Shown here one piece after another: positions 9,139-17,020 of a stretch of DNA of 64,000 nucleotides. Under the pieces are notes generated by a model that was given only the letters and a program-made list of their open reading frames with translations, was not told the origin of the DNA and did no database searches. Position numbers and translations under genes: made by a program. This stretch comes from Thermosipho atlanticus DSM 15807 (GTDB lineage: Bacteria; Thermotogota; Thermotogae; Thermotogales; Fervidobacteriaceae): assembly GCF_900129985.1 (NCBI RefSeq), contig NZ_FQXN01000004.1:1-64000 (forward strand), given 5' to 3'. How positions within the stretch are numbered: position 1 is the first letter of the stretch; each line of letters opens with the position of its first letter.

Positions 9139-9847
9139 TTTTATGCTCCTTTTCGTAATGGTATTTTCCTCTAATCCAAAGGTCAAAATCAGGGAAAAGT
9201 ACTTTAAGTTCTTCGGGTTTGATCTCTTTAGTTGGACCATGACAATGTAGTGTCTTGTTCAAACACATTATTGTTTTGCATTTTTCAAACACCATACCAA
9301 TATCGTGAGAAATCATTATTATAGTAATCTTTCTTTCAGAACGAATTTTTTCAAGAAGTTCATAAAATTTTGCTTTTCCCATCTGATCTATTCCCGCTTC
9401 CGGTTCATCGAGAATTAAAATATCTGGTTCAGAAATGAGAGCTCTTGCAAGAGAAAGCCGTTGAAGTTCTCCACCTGACATATTTCCTACCAATCTGTTC
9501 TCTTTTCCGGAAAGCCCTATTTCGTCTAAAATTTCTGGAATTTTTTCGATATTTTTAATGTTTTTGTACGTTCCCATAAGGACAAATTGAAAAGCATTGA
9601 TTGGAACTTCTCTATTGATAGTTTGTGTTTGTGGGAGATATCCTATTTTTCCATTTACAATGACTTTTCCCTCGTAGTTTGTAATTTGACCAATTAAAAT
9701 TTTTACAAGAGTTGACTTTCCGGCACCATTAGGTCCCACAATTCCTACAAAATCTCCTTCTGGAATTTTGAAATTTATGTTTTTTAAAATTTCTGTACCG
9801 TTTATTTTATAATTTAAGTTTTCTACTAAAATAATGTAATTATTCAT
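9128..9847 (-). CDS. Zinc/manganese-type ABC transporter ATP-binding protein
   Basis: 239 residues from ATG 9847. Walker A is GPNGAGKST, the signature is MSGGELQRLSLARAL, Walker B is ILILDEPEAGID, and the switch histidine is in MISHDIG. The overall pattern fits the ZnuC/MntB-type ATPases. The start overlaps the binding-protein gene by 8 nt, supporting one transcript and coupled translation. An upstream in-frame start at 9895 would lie inside the binding-protein gene and has no clear ribosome-binding site. Confidence 0.9.
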   Translation of the reverse strand: MNNYIILVENLNYKINGTEILKNINFKIPEGDFVGIVGPNGAGKSTLVKILIGQITNYEGKVIVNGKIGYLPQTQTINREVPINAFQFVLMGTYKNIKNIEKIPEILDEIGLSGKENRLVGNMSGGELQRLSLARALISEPDILILDEPEAGIDQMGKAKFYELLEKIRSERKITIIMISHDIGMVFEKCKTIMCLNKTLHCHGPTKEIKPEELKVLFPDFDLWIRGKYHYEKEHKNVQ

Positions 9848-10637
9848 ATGAAACAGCCTTTCTAATTTCATTAAGGTTTTTATAATATAACTCAATGAAT
9901 GTGGTAGTATCGATTCCTAATGGATCGAGAACAAAGTATTTTTTCCCAAGTTCATTTGCTATTATTTCAATTTCTGTTTTTGGTTGTTGAACTTCTGAAA
10001 AAATTGCTGTTATGTTTTTTGTTTTGATTATGTTCAAAAGTTCTTTAATACTAGATGAGGTATTGTGACCTTTTTCAATCCAATAAGTTTCAATTCCAAA
10101 TTCTTTAAAATAGTAGTAGAAACTTGGATGCTGAACAAGAATTTTTCCTTTGACATTTTTAAAAACGTTAAATGAATCAAGAATAAAATTGTTTATTTTT
10201 TTAATGAGTTTTTTGGAGTTTGATTCATAGAATGTTCGATTTGCTGAATCTAATTCAGAAAGCTTCTTTACTATCGAGGGAATAATATAATATTTTGTGA
10301 AAAATGGATCTAACCAAAAGTGAGGATTATCTTGTTCAATAAAGAGTTTAGGAACAAAATCCGAGATGTAAATAACATTTTTGTATTTTTTTAGGTATGG
10401 TTCTAAATAACCATTTGCAATTATTAAATCAGCGCCATTTAATACTTTTGCATCGCTAATTTTTAAACTATAAACGTGTGGATTTGCTCCAGGTTTAATT
10501 AATAGACTTACTTTAGCTTTATCTTGGACAATATCTTTGACTAGAAGATAGTAAGGGTTAATAGTTGTTACAATGTTAAGAGAGAAAATAACTGTTAGTA
10601 GAAACATTACAAAATATAAAGTTAAGGATTTCTTCAT
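9840..10637 (-). CDS. Zinc/manganese-type ABC substrate-binding protein (cluster A-I, ZnuA-like)
   Basis: 265 residues from the second ATG (10637), which is 6 nt from AGGAGGG; the ATG at 10643 directly abuts that site. An N-terminal signal/anchor segment is followed by the cluster A-I fold. Candidate metal ligands are the histidines in PGANPHVYSL, DNPHFWLDP and VQHPSFYYY plus an acidic residue near VLDPLG. There is no His-rich loop. It lies directly after fur, a regulator-transporter order also known in Thermotoga maritima. Confidence 0.85.
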   Translation of the reverse strand: MKKSLTLYFVMFLLTVIFSLNIVTTINPYYLLVKDIVQDKAKVSLLIKPGANPHVYSLKISDAKVLNGADLIIANGYLEPYLKKYKNVIYISDFVPKLFIEQDNPHFWLDPFFTKYYIIPSIVKKLSELDSANRTFYESNSKKLIKKINNFILDSFNVFKNVKGKILVQHPSFYYYFKEFGIETYWIEKGHNTSSSIKELLNIIKTKNITAIFSEVQQPKTEIEIIANELGKKYFVLDPLGIDTTTFIELYYKNLNEIRKAVSYE

Positions 10638-10639
10638 TT

Positions 10640-11008
10640 TCATCCCTCCTGACAGTTTTTACAGAGTCCTTTAAAGTAGAAAACATGATCTATAATTTGA
10701 AAGTCAAATTTTTCCTCAACAAACTCTTCTAGTTGGGTTGCTGTGCATTTGTCAAAAATTTCTATGTTCCCACATTTTATGCAATATAGGAAATGATAGT
10801 GTTTGTTGGTAGAGTAAAAATATTTTGGCCCATTTTCAAAAGAAACAGATTTTATTAAATTCTTGCTTTCGAGAAAATTAAGAGTTCTATATATTGTGGA
10901 AAAATTTGGTTTTAATTTATTGACTTTGTATATTTCTTCTGCGGTTAATGGTTTATTGCTTTTTTCGATTATTTCTAAAATTTCCTTTCTTTTTTTTGTC
11001 ATAACCAT
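10640..11008 (-). CDS. Fur-family metalloregulator (Zur-like by context)
   Basis: 122 residues. The N-terminal winged helix includes TAEEIYKVNKLKPNFSTIYRTLNFLE. The dimerisation domain has the metal-site histidines in NKHYHFLYC and two CxxC pairs (CIKC near 91-94, CKNC near 116-119), which bind structural zinc in Fur/Zur/PerR proteins. The first gene of a run with a divalent-metal ABC transporter, so a Zur role is likely. A perfect 7-1-7 palindrome at its own promoter suggests autoregulation. Fur or PerR specificity cannot be excluded from sequence alone. Confidence 0.88.
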   Translation of the reverse strand: MVMTKKRKEILEIIEKSNKPLTAEEIYKVNKLKPNFSTIYRTLNFLESKNLIKSVSFENGPKYFYSTNKHYHFLYCIKCGNIEIFDKCTATQLEEFVEEKFDFQIIDHVFYFKGLCKNCQEG

Positions 11009-11026
11009 GTTATTCCTCCTTGCAAA

Positions 11027-11041
11027 TGCAAATTATTTGCA
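11027..11041. promoter_or_regulatory. Fur-family operator (7-1-7 palindrome)
   Basis: TGCAAAT-T-ATTTGCA is a perfect 7-1-7 inverted repeat, the classical architecture of Fur/Zur/PerR boxes. It covers the expected transcription start of the fur-metal ABC run, so bound repressor would block initiation. Confidence 0.75.
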
Positions 11042-11046
11042 AAAAT

Positions 11047-11075
11047 ATTATACCAGTTTGTTGTTTAAAAATCAA
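11047..11075 (-). promoter_or_regulatory. Sigma-A promoter of the fur-metal transporter run
   Basis: On the minus strand, -35 TTGATT (11070-11075), a 17-nt spacer and -10 TATAAT (11047-11052). The predicted start near 11040 falls in the Fur-type palindrome. Confidence 0.75.
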
Positions 11076-11140
11076 ATGATTTTGATTTAAAAAAAGAATT
11101 TATTATTATCTTCCGTGTTTTGCATATAGTAAAGCTTTTG

Positions 11141-11149
11141 TGATATAAT
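11141..11149 (+). promoter_or_regulatory. Extended -10 promoter of the yjbQ-like gene
   Basis: TGATATAAT (11141-11149) is an extended -10 element; the -35 region TGCATA 17 nt upstream is weak. It lies 26 nt before the ATG. Confidence 0.5.
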
Positions 11150-11174
11150 AAAACTCGAATGTAGGGGGGATAAC

Positions 11175-11573
11175 ATGCTTTTTGCTTTTGAAGTTAAAAC
11201 AGAAGCTAGAAATATTTTAATTGATATTACAAGTAGAATTGAGGAATTAGTAAGAAAATCTGGAGTAAAATCTGGACTTTGTGTTGTTTATGTTCCTCAT
11301 ACGACTGCGGGTATTACAATTAACGAGAATGCAGATCCTTCTGTAAAATATGATATAGAAAATACCCTTTCAAAAATTGTTCCTTCAAATCTCAATTATA
11401 CTCACCTCGAAGGAAATTCCGATTCTCATGTAAAATCAACTTTAGTGTCACCGAGTATCACTTTGATTATTGACAACGGGCATCTTCTCCTTGGGACTTG
11501 GCAAGGTGTATATTTTTGTGAATTTGACGGTCCGAGAAGGAGAAAAGTTTATATAAAAATTATTGAAGATTAA
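11175..11573 (+). CDS. YjbQ/UPF0047 family protein (secondary thiamine-phosphate synthase type)
   Basis: 132 residues, full length. ATG follows GTAGGGGGGATAAC. Family hallmarks are [15 protein letters not shown], the SHVKSTL segment, and the C-terminal [19 protein letters not shown] with conserved acidic and arginine residues. E. coli YjbQ has a weak thiamine-phosphate synthase activity, but the physiological role of the family is unsettled. It is followed after 12 nt by the shikimate-kinase-like gene, probably on the same transcript. Confidence 0.85.
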   Translation: MLFAFEVKTEARNILIDITSRIEELVRKSGVKSGLCVVYVPHTTAGITINENADPSVKYDIENTLSKIVPSNLNYTHLEGNSDSHVKSTLVSPSITLIIDNGHLLLGTWQGVYFCEFDGPRRRKVYIKIIED

Positions 11574-11585
11574 AGGGGGGATAAT

Positions 11586-12059
11586 TTGTCCATATATATA
11601 GTTGGATTACCTGGCTCCGGAAAGTCCGCTGTAGGTAAAATTTTAAAAGAGGATTTTGGATACGACGTGGTTGACTTGGATGATGTTTTAAAAGTTGAGT
11701 ACAAGAAGGGATTTAATAAAATATTACTTGACAATGGTTTTAATACCCTTAGAACACTTGAAGGAAAAATTTTGAAACGATTTAAAAAATATAACGACAA
11801 ATTTATTGTAACTCTCGGAGTTTTGGCAAATTTAGAGTTGTTTAATGGTAAAATTGTGTATATAAAGATACCAAAGGAAAAATATATACAACGTATAAAT
11901 AAAATCTCGAAAAAAGTTAAGCGTATTAATGAAGTCTATGAAGAAATCCATAATACGTTTTCACAAAAAGCAGATTTGGTAATTTCTTCTGAAAATAAGA
12001 CAAAATTCGAAATTTCAAAGATTATCGACGATTTTTACAGAAAAAACAGAAATATTTAA
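11586..12059 (+). CDS. Divergent shikimate kinase-like P-loop kinase
   Basis: 157 residues from TTG behind GGGGGGATAA. The Walker A motif GLPGSGKSAVG and the following VDLDDVL resemble shikimate kinase, with an arginine in LRTLEGK at the place of the shikimate-binding FR..E motif. The usual triple-glycine Walker B segment is absent (VTLGVLANLEL instead), and no RPLL-type lid is clear; a late RINEVYEEI resembles the R-x-x-x-Y of the family. It may be a diverged AroK or a kinase of another small metabolite. No aromatic-biosynthesis neighbours are present in the window. Confidence 0.6.
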   Translation: MSIYIVGLPGSGKSAVGKILKEDFGYDVVDLDDVLKVEYKKGFNKILLDNGFNTLRTLEGKILKRFKKYNDKFIVTLGVLANLELFNGKIVYIKIPKEKYIQRINKISKKVKRINEVYEEIHNTFSQKADLVISSENKTKFEISKIIDDFYRKNRNI

Positions 12060-12122
12060 ACTAATCTTTTGTTTTCTCTAAATTTCTATATAAACGTTCG
12101 AAAAAGCTTATAAATAAGAGAT

Positions 12123-12152
12123 TTGCAAAACTTTCACTAAAAATGCTATATT
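12123..12152 (+). promoter_or_regulatory. Promoter of the HU gene
   Basis: TTGCAA (12123-12128), an 18-nt spacer and TATATT (12147-12152), with TGC in front of the -10 box (extended -10). Confidence 0.55.
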
Positions 12153-12196
12153 ATTAACGTATTTTAAAGTTATCTTTTTAAGAGGGAGGGAAAAGT

Positions 12197-12475
12197 ATGA
12201 GTAAAAAAGAACTTGTCAACATGGTTGCTGAGAAAGTTCCAGGATTGAAAAAGAAAGATGTTAAAGCAGTAGTTGATGCAGTATTTGAATCTATTTCTGA
12301 AGCACTTTCCAAGGGGGAAAAGGTTCAACTTGTTGGTTTCGGTACTTTTGAGGTAAGAAAAGCTGCTGCAAGGACAGGAGTCAATCCGAGAACAAGACAG
12401 AAGATTAAAATTCCTGCAAGAAAAGTTCCGAAATTTAAACCTGGTAAAGATTTGAAAGAAATTGTTAACAAATAA
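12197..12475 (+). CDS. hup: DNA-binding protein HU
   Basis: 92 residues starting MSKKELVNMVAEKVPG behind GAGGGAGGG. The DNA-binding arm signature VGFGTFEVRKAAARTGVNPR and the C-terminal PKFKPGKDLKE are typical of HU. A histone-like dimer that bends and compacts DNA. Monocistronic: it has its own promoter and a strong terminator. Confidence 0.95.
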   Translation: MSKKELVNMVAEKVPGLKKKDVKAVVDAVFESISEALSKGEKVQLVGFGTFEVRKAAARTGVNPRTRQKIKIPARKVPKFKPGKDLKEIVNK

Positions 12476-12478
12476 GTA

Positions 12479-12506
12479 AGTGTGCCCGAAAGGGCACACT
12501 TTTTTA
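12479..12506 (+). terminator. Rho-independent terminator of HU
   Basis: AGTGTGCCC-GAAA-GGGCACACT hairpin (9 bp, GAAA tetraloop) followed by TTTTTT. Confidence 0.95.
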
Positions 12507-12560
12507 TAAATAATTGTTTGTAAAATAGATAGCATTTTAAAAGTTAATAGGAGGTCCTTG

Positions 12561-13925
12561 ATGGAAACGAAAGGGGTAAAGCTTTTAAAGGGAGATCCAA
12601 AAAAAGCCATACTGAAACTTTCAACTCCCATGATTTTAGCTATGTTTGTACAAACAATGTATAATCTTGTGGATGGGATATGGGTAGCAGGATTGGGCCC
12701 GAAGTCTTTGGCAGCGATAGGAGTATTTTTTCCAATATTTATGATAATCATATCTTTAGCATCTGGATTAGGAGTTGGTGCTAGCTCCGTTATTGCACGC
12801 AAAATAGGTGAGAAGGATAAAAAACTTGTTGATAGTGCAGCTATAAATTCAATAGTTCTTTCAGTTTTCTTTGGCGTGATTTCTTCAATATTTTTTTTGA
12901 TTTTCATTGGAAAGATTTTGAAAATAATAGGAGCTTCTGAAGAAATTTTAACTTTAACACTTGAATATGCATATGTGATTATTTTTTCAACGACTCTTTT
13001 GTTTTTTAACAATGTGGTTAACGGAATATTAAGGGGCGAAGGTGACGCGAAAAAAGCAATGTATGCAATCACAATTGGTTCAATTTTAAACATTTTTTTG
13101 GATCCACTTTTCATCTACACTTTTAATTTTGGAATAAAAGGTGCAGCATACGCAACTGTTTTTTCAATTTTTATTTCTACTGTTCTAATAATATACTGGT
13201 TGTTTATTAAAAGAAATACTTACGTTTCTTTGTATGTTAGAGGATTCAAAATTAATTTTAAAATTATGAAGGAAGTTTTAAAAGTAGGAATTCCTTCTTC
13301 TATAGCCCAAATTTCCATGTCAATTGCTATGTTTGTTTTAAATATTTTTGCTGTAAGGTCAGGAGGAGATTTTGGGGTAGCAGTGTTTACAAGTGCGTGG
13401 CGAATAATAAATTTTGGGACAGTACCATTGCTTGGAATAGCTACAGCAGTAACTTCTGTTACCGGTGCTTCATATGGTCAAAAGAATGGGGAAAAACTGG
13501 AAATTGCCCATATTTTTGCTATAAAATTTGGATTAATAATTTCAATTTTTGTTATGCTTTCAATAATGATTTTTGCACCCGTTATTGCAAAAATATTTAC
13601 GTATTCAAGTGAAGGTTCAAAAATATATGTTGAACTTGTTGAAGCTTTAAGAATTTTGAGTTTTTTCTTACCTGGTGTTCCTTTTGGTATGTTAACTTCT
13701 GCAATGTTTCAAGGGATTGGTCAAGGAATAAAGAGCATGATAGTTTCTGTAAATAGAACCATAATAATGCAGGTTTTGTTTTCCTATTTATACATTTTTA
13801 TACTTAATATAGGATTAAAAGGAGTGTGGTGGGGAATTGTTACGGGGAACGCTACATCAGCGGTAATCACCTTTTTCTGGGGCAGGAGCACAGTTAAAAA
13901 ATTGAAAAAAATATTTCTTAAATAA
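12561..13925 (+). CDS. MATE-family multidrug/Na+ efflux protein
   Basis: 454 residues from ATG 12561, 5 nt after AGGAGGT; the TTG at 12558 is too close to that site. Twelve membrane segments in two homologous halves. N-terminal motif STPMILAMFVQTMYNLVDGIWVAGLG and the middle GIPSSIAQISMSIAMFVLN are characteristic of bacterial MATE exporters (NorM/DinF-like), which expel cationic drugs in exchange for Na+ or H+. Single gene, converging on the AddB-like gene with a 2-nt gap. Confidence 0.9.
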   Translation: METKGVKLLKGDPKKAILKLSTPMILAMFVQTMYNLVDGIWVAGLGPKSLAAIGVFFPIFMIIISLASGLGVGASSVIARKIGEKDKKLVDSAAINSIVLSVFFGVISSIFFLIFIGKILKIIGASEEILTLTLEYAYVIIFSTTLLFFNNVVNGILRGEGDAKKAMYAITIGSILNIFLDPLFIYTFNFGIKGAAYATVFSIFISTVLIIYWLFIKRNTYVSLYVRGFKINFKIMKEVLKVGIPSSIAQISMSIAMFVLNIFAVRSGGDFGVAVFTSAWRIINFGTVPLLGIATAVTSVTGASYGQKNGEKLEIAHIFAIKFGLIISIFVMLSIMIFAPVIAKIFTYSSEGSKIYVELVEALRILSFFLPGVPFGMLTSAMFQGIGQGIKSMIVSVNRTIIMQVLFSYLYIFILNIGLKGVWWGIVTGNATSAVITFFWGRSTVKKLKKIFLK

Positions 13926-13927
13926 TT

Positions 13928-16900
13928 TTATTTTTTTAATTTTGCGTTTTTGTATATTTCTAAATTTCGACAAATTTCAACGAAATCACAACTATAATTA
14001 AAATTTATACATTTTGTTTCTATGGTTGTTTTTATATCAAATTGTGTAGTTTCTTTTACATAGCTTAAGAATGGTTTGTTTTTCACGTTTTCTTCTAATG
14101 CTATTGGGGCAAAATAGCCGGTTGACATTTTTTCTAACACATTTTTTAGCCAGTTGATAAAAGAATCATAATTGACAAGATAATAGTGTGTTTTTTTCCC
14201 GCCTCCTTTTAAAATTAAGAAGTTTCCTTCTCTTTTTATAAAGTAATTTTTTGGAGATTTTCCAGATAAATTGAAAAATATTAGAAAACTATCAAAATTC
14301 TCTTTTTTGGCTTTTCTATAAACAATATCGTAAAGTAAAAGCTGTTCTGCATAGATTTTGTTTAATGAACTTTTGTAATCTATTATAGCAATTGCTTTTT
14401 TCTCAGTTTCTGAAATATTCTCTGAAACTTCCTTGCTATTTGTTCCATAAAAACCTGTATAATTTTTATCAAGTTCGTCAATTCTATCAATTCTAATTTC
14501 AAAATCATATTCTTTTTCCCCTATTTTAAGAGTTTCTTTGTATTGTGATTCTAATTCTTTTGTTTTTTTTCTTTGAAGGCTGAATTTTTTAACAATTTTC
14601 AGATAACCTTTTTCTGAGAGATTTTCTGATAGAAACTTAGTAAGTAATTCAGAAAATTCTTTTATTTTTAACATTGAAGGTAAACTATATTGGTCTATTT
14701 CATTTCGGAAAATATCATAATATACTTTTTCGACAAGTTTTTGAATATTTTCGACTTGCAAATTAGTTATGTTTTTTTCAAAAATCTCTTTCAAGACTCT
14801 GTGAAATAAAATTCCTTTGTACATTGATTCTTTATTTTTTGAAATAGGTTTTACCTTTGCTATTTCCCTTAAATAAAAGTAAAAAGGACAATCTACATAC
14901 ATAGAAATTTTGGTGTGACTTAACGTTGTTCTTTTGAATTTACCTACCCATTGATTTTTATCTGCAGTGGGTGCTTCTTGTTTTCTTTTTAATGCTTCAT
15001 ATATTTTCTTGTCTTGTATAGAAAAAATATTTTCTGGGGATGGAAGAATATTGCTATCATTTTCGGTTTTTATAGGACCGTTACAAAATTCTCTCATATA
15101 TTGTGAAGGTAGAATTGGCTCACCTTTAAGGCTGGATGAGGGATATGACACAAAATTTTTAGTGGAAAAAATAAAAGATAAAATAATGTTTCTCCTTTCG
15201 TTTTCTTCAATGTAACTAACGAAATTATGTGAATCATCCGATGCTTGCAATATTAATGGATTTGTATTAAAAGAAGGATAATAAGAATCGGTAAAATGAA
15301 CAAAAAATTTATATTTTTTCTCAACAAATCTAGCAGTAGTAATATCAAGAATCTCGACAGAGTTTGAATACTTGTTAGTTGTTCTGTATGTTTCTACGCT
15401 TAAAATGTTTATAAGTATTTTGTACAGTAAATGCCAGGAAGTTTTTTTGTTTTTAAATATTACTTTACTATATTTTTGGAGTTTCATAATTACTTCTGAA
15501 AATTTGAAAAGAGCATTAATTTCCTTCGTTATACTTTCATTGTTCAGGTATTTAGAAGGTTCTTTAAAGATAGAAAAATTATAAATAACATCCTTGATAA
15601 AATTTCTAATCCATTCAAAAAAGTCATTTTTCATATTGTTTTCGATGTTAATTAACAAATCAAAAGTCGATTCAATTATTTCCTTAAAATTTCTGTATTC
15701 ATCAATTTTATCCATTCTTTCTTGAAATGTGTCGTCTTCCACTATTTGTGACAATTTATCAATTTTTTCTTGTATGGGTTTTAAAAACATATTTTGAATA
15801 TGTTCTTTGCTAATTTGTGAGGATTTTAAGTTTATAAAAAAGAAACCAAATTCCTTAAAAAGTTCTTCAATTTGATCCATTGTGAGCTTTCTATTTGTAA
15901 TATAAGGTGTTTCAATTAGTGCCAAAATGTCTTCCATGTCATATCCAGAAAAGATAGTTTTAAGTGGTTGAAGCAACATTTTAATGAGTTTACTTTCTGA
16001 AAGTTTGGTAATTCCAGAAAGTTTGTGAGGAATTTTCATATTCTTTAATTCCTCAGAAATTTGAAACATGATCTGATTAGTAGGAGCAATGATTGCAATA
16101 TCACCCGGTTGGGTACCATCGAGTATATTTTTCTTAACCATACCGCAAATGTATTTTATTTCATTTGAAGGATTTTTAAATGATAATCCGTATGTATAGG
16201 GTTTAAGGTTTAGTTTTACAGGTTTTTTTTCTTCCAATACAAATTTGTTTTCTCTTAAAAATTCATATATAGCATCTAGTTCTTTGAAGGCTCTGTCTTC
16301 AATTTTTCTCCAAACGTAAAAATAAACATTGTTGCTTTTTTCAAATAATTTTTGAAGAGCTTTTTTTACAAGGGGGGTTAGATCAAAGAATCCGCTAATT
16401 ACAAGTGTTTCTTTTTCTGTTTCTACATAACTTGCATTTTCAATATACCATTTGTAAGTTGTTATAGGATCGAAAATATTTTCTGTTTTTTGAAAAAAGA
16501 ATCTAATTTCTTCTAAAAGTTCATTAACAAGTCTTGGAAGATTTCCATCTTGGTTGAGAATTTTCTCGATTTCTTTATAATACATAGGAGTATAAGAATT
16601 ATTGTTACTGTTATTCAGTTCCCAAGCTTTTTCAAAAAGATCGAGTATATATTCAATTATTCCTTTAGATCTTGAAACAACCCTTAAGAAGTCATAATAC
16701 TCGTCTCTATGTTTATCATATTTTGCCACCAGTTCTTCAATTTTTTCAGCTATAAAAGCCTTAAAGAAGTCTCTATCGAAAAAAACAGCATCCATGTTGT
16801 TTTTCAACAAAGTTTCTGTAACATATTGATTGATAACCATAAAAGCATTTTTATTAATTGTTTTTCCGTATTTGAAAGCAAACTTATCCGAAACTTGCCT

Positions 16901-17020
16901 TACGTATTGACCTGTGGGTCCAATGAATAAAAAGGAAAATGGATTATAATATTTTTCAATTTCCCGGGCTAGCAATTCAAAATGGTTATTTGTCGGTTCT
17001 ATTATTATAGCTTTCCTCAT
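13928..17020 (-). CDS. AddB/RexB-like PD-(D/E)XK nuclease subunit
   Basis: 1030 residues. The N-terminal helicase-like part has IGPTGQYVRQ where a Walker A would be; its lysine is missing, so no ATPase is expected from this site. The C-terminal nuclease has RIDRIDEL then AIIDYKSS (D and K of motifs II/III). Cysteines fit an iron-sulfur staple around it: one in YVDCPFYFYL and three at the C-terminus (C-X6-C-X5-C). Pairs with the AddA-like gene upstream (4-nt ATGA overlap) to form a helicase-nuclease that resects double-strand breaks. Weak overall similarity to classical AddB, so the assignment rests on motifs and pairing. Confidence 0.75.
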   Translation of the reverse strand: MRKAIIIEPTNNHFELLAREIEKYYNPFSFLFIGPTGQYVRQVSDKFAFKYGKTINKNAFMVINQYVTETLLKNNMDAVFFDRDFFKAFIAEKIEELVAKYDKHRDEYYDFLRVVSRSKGIIEYILDLFEKAWELNNSNNNSYTPMYYKEIEKILNQDGNLPRLVNELLEEIRFFFQKTENIFDPITTYKWYIENASYVETEKETLVISGFFDLTPLVKKALQKLFEKSNNVYFYVWRKIEDRAFKELDAIYEFLRENKFVLEEKKPVKLNLKPYTYGLSFKNPSNEIKYICGMVKKNILDGTQPGDIAIIAPTNQIMFQISEELKNMKIPHKLSGITKLSESKLIKMLLQPLKTIFSGYDMEDILALIETPYITNRKLTMDQIEELFKEFGFFFINLKSSQISKEHIQNMFLKPIQEKIDKLSQIVEDDTFQERMDKIDEYRNFKEIIESTFDLLINIENNMKNDFFEWIRNFIKDVIYNFSIFKEPSKYLNNESITKEINALFKFSEVIMKLQKYSKVIFKNKKTSWHLLYKILINILSVETYRTTNKYSNSVEILDITTARFVEKKYKFFVHFTDSYYPSFNTNPLILQASDDSHNFVSYIEENERRNIILSFIFSTKNFVSYPSSSLKGEPILPSQYMREFCNGPIKTENDSNILPSPENIFSIQDKKIYEALKRKQEAPTADKNQWVGKFKRTTLSHTKISMYVDCPFYFYLREIAKVKPISKNKESMYKGILFHRVLKEIFEKNITNLQVENIQKLVEKVYYDIFRNEIDQYSLPSMLKIKEFSELLTKFLSENLSEKGYLKIVKKFSLQRKKTKELESQYKETLKIGEKEYDFEIRIDRIDELDKNYTGFYGTNSKEVSENISETEKKAIAIIDYKSSLNKIYAEQLLLYDIVYRKAKKENFDSFLIFFNLSGKSPKNYFIKREGNFLILKGGGKKTHYYLVNYDSFINWLKNVLEKMSTGYFAPIALEENVKNKPFLSYVKETTQFDIKTTIETKCINFNYSCDFVEICRNLEIYKNAKLKK

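Noticed and set aside
12170-13114. A 314-codon open frame on the minus strand opposite HU and the MATE gene
   Set aside because: Low-complexity, lacks a ribosome-binding site, and lies opposite two well-supported genes; it is an antisense shadow.
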